This document shows positions 5,956-6,230 of a DNA stretch of 6,230 bases, piece by piece. The notes under the pieces are model-generated. The model ran no database searches. It was not told the origin of the DNA and saw nothing but the letters and a program-made list of their open reading frames with translations. Location of the stretch: the NCBI GenBank assembly GCA_031278135.1, contig JAITKY010000161.1, positions 1-6,230 on the forward strand, given 5' to 3'. Made by a program: the position numbers and the translations under genes. The stretch comes from Prevotellaceae bacterium (GTDB taxonomy: Bacteria; Bacteroidota; Bacteroidia; Bacteroidales; UBA932). Positions within the stretch are counted from its first letter, which is position 1. Each line of letters starts with the position of its first letter.

Positions 5956-6230
5956 ATGTTCAGACATTATCTACAAGTATCATTCCGCAACTTGTGGAAA
6001 TACAAAAGCCAAACGCTTATCAGCGTTATTGGGTTGGCGGTTGGATTCGCTTGTTTTGCTATAGCGACGCTTTGGATTCGCTATGAAATGACGTTCGACA
6101 GTTTTCACAGAAATGCCGACCGGCTGTATCGTGTCAGCATCAGAGACATATCGGGGGGAAATCCAGATGGCATAACAAATTATATCAGCTCTCCTTTGGC
6201 TACACATCTGAAAAAAACTTTTCCGGAAAT
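5956..6230 (+). CDS. FtsX/MacB-like ABC transporter permease, N-terminal part (runs off window)
   Basis: The first 91 codons are present. The protein begins MFRHYLQVSFRNLWKYKSQT, the usual cytoplasmic amphipathic start of Bacteroidota MacB/FtsX-type permeases. A membrane helix follows (about 20-42, LISVIGLAVGFACFAIATLW), then YEMTFDSFHRNADRLYRV (44-61), which opens the periplasmic MacB core domain. Such permeases pair with a LolD/MacB-type ATPase in the inner membrane and export peptides or drugs or transmit force to envelope proteins; the substrate here is unknown. There is no Shine-Dalgarno before the ATG (AT-rich leader), as is common in this phylum. The gene has its own promoter 74 bp after lon, so it likely starts a separate operon that continues beyond the window. 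It belongs to the same family as the permease fragment at 654-1250 but covers the opposite end of the protein, so the two cannot be compared directly. Confidence 0.9.
   Translation, partial: MFRHYLQVSFRNLWKYKSQTLISVIGLAVGFACFAIATLWIRYEMTFDSFHRNADRLYRVSIRDISGGNPDGITNYISSPLATHLKKTFPE

Noticed and set aside
654..6230. The two FtsX/MacB-type permease pieces as halves of one gene split by rearrangement
   Set aside because: One is a C-terminal part on the minus strand and the other an N-terminal start on the plus strand with its own promoter, running off the window. They share no overlapping region to compare, and the family is multicopy in Bacteroidota.

Overview
The window looks like chromosomal DNA of a Bacteroidota bacterium, probably of the order Bacteroidales. 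The evidence is the AT-rich intergenic DNA, several matches to the Bacteroidota -7 promoter box (TAnnTTTG), mostly absent Shine-Dalgarno sequences, and the protein families: a Lon protease, an RluB-type pseudouridine synthase with a long charged N-terminal extension, and FtsX/MacB-type ABC permeases. No species can be named from the sequence alone.

Left third (1 to about 1940): a decayed accessory zone. Positions 87-422 hold a 42-bp tandem repeat, one degenerate copy plus seven good ones. On the minus strand, 1250 down to 439 carries the 3' remains of an ABC export operon: the last part of an FtsX/MacB-like permease overlaps a 72-residue ATPase stub that has Walker B but neither Walker A nor the signature motif. 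Upstream of these lies a remnant of an IS5-like insertion sequence (about 1286-1940). It keeps a central transposase piece and imperfect candidate end repeats. A sequence of unknown origin (1801-1921) replaces the end of its transposase.

Middle and right (about 1965-5881): two intact plus-strand housekeeping genes, each with its own spacer. The first is an rRNA pseudouridine synthase of the RluB/RsuA family (2029-3261), whose first ~170 residues are a disordered K/R/S/E tail containing a duplicated block. The second is lon (3464-5881), a complete ATP-dependent protease of 805 residues with all catalytic motifs. Its leader has a tandem 11-bp direct repeat with 21-bp spacing, followed by a GGAGGA ribosome binding site that favours a start 27 bp inside the longest reading frame.

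Right edge (5882-6230): a spacer with nested inverted repeats and a good Bacteroidota promoter box, then the first 91 codons of another FtsX/MacB-like permease that runs off the window.

I found no clear new defence or mobile system. The most unusual items are the 42-bp minisatellite abutting a shrunken ABC ATPase, the duplicated disordered tail of the pseudouridine synthase, and the repeats in front of lon.
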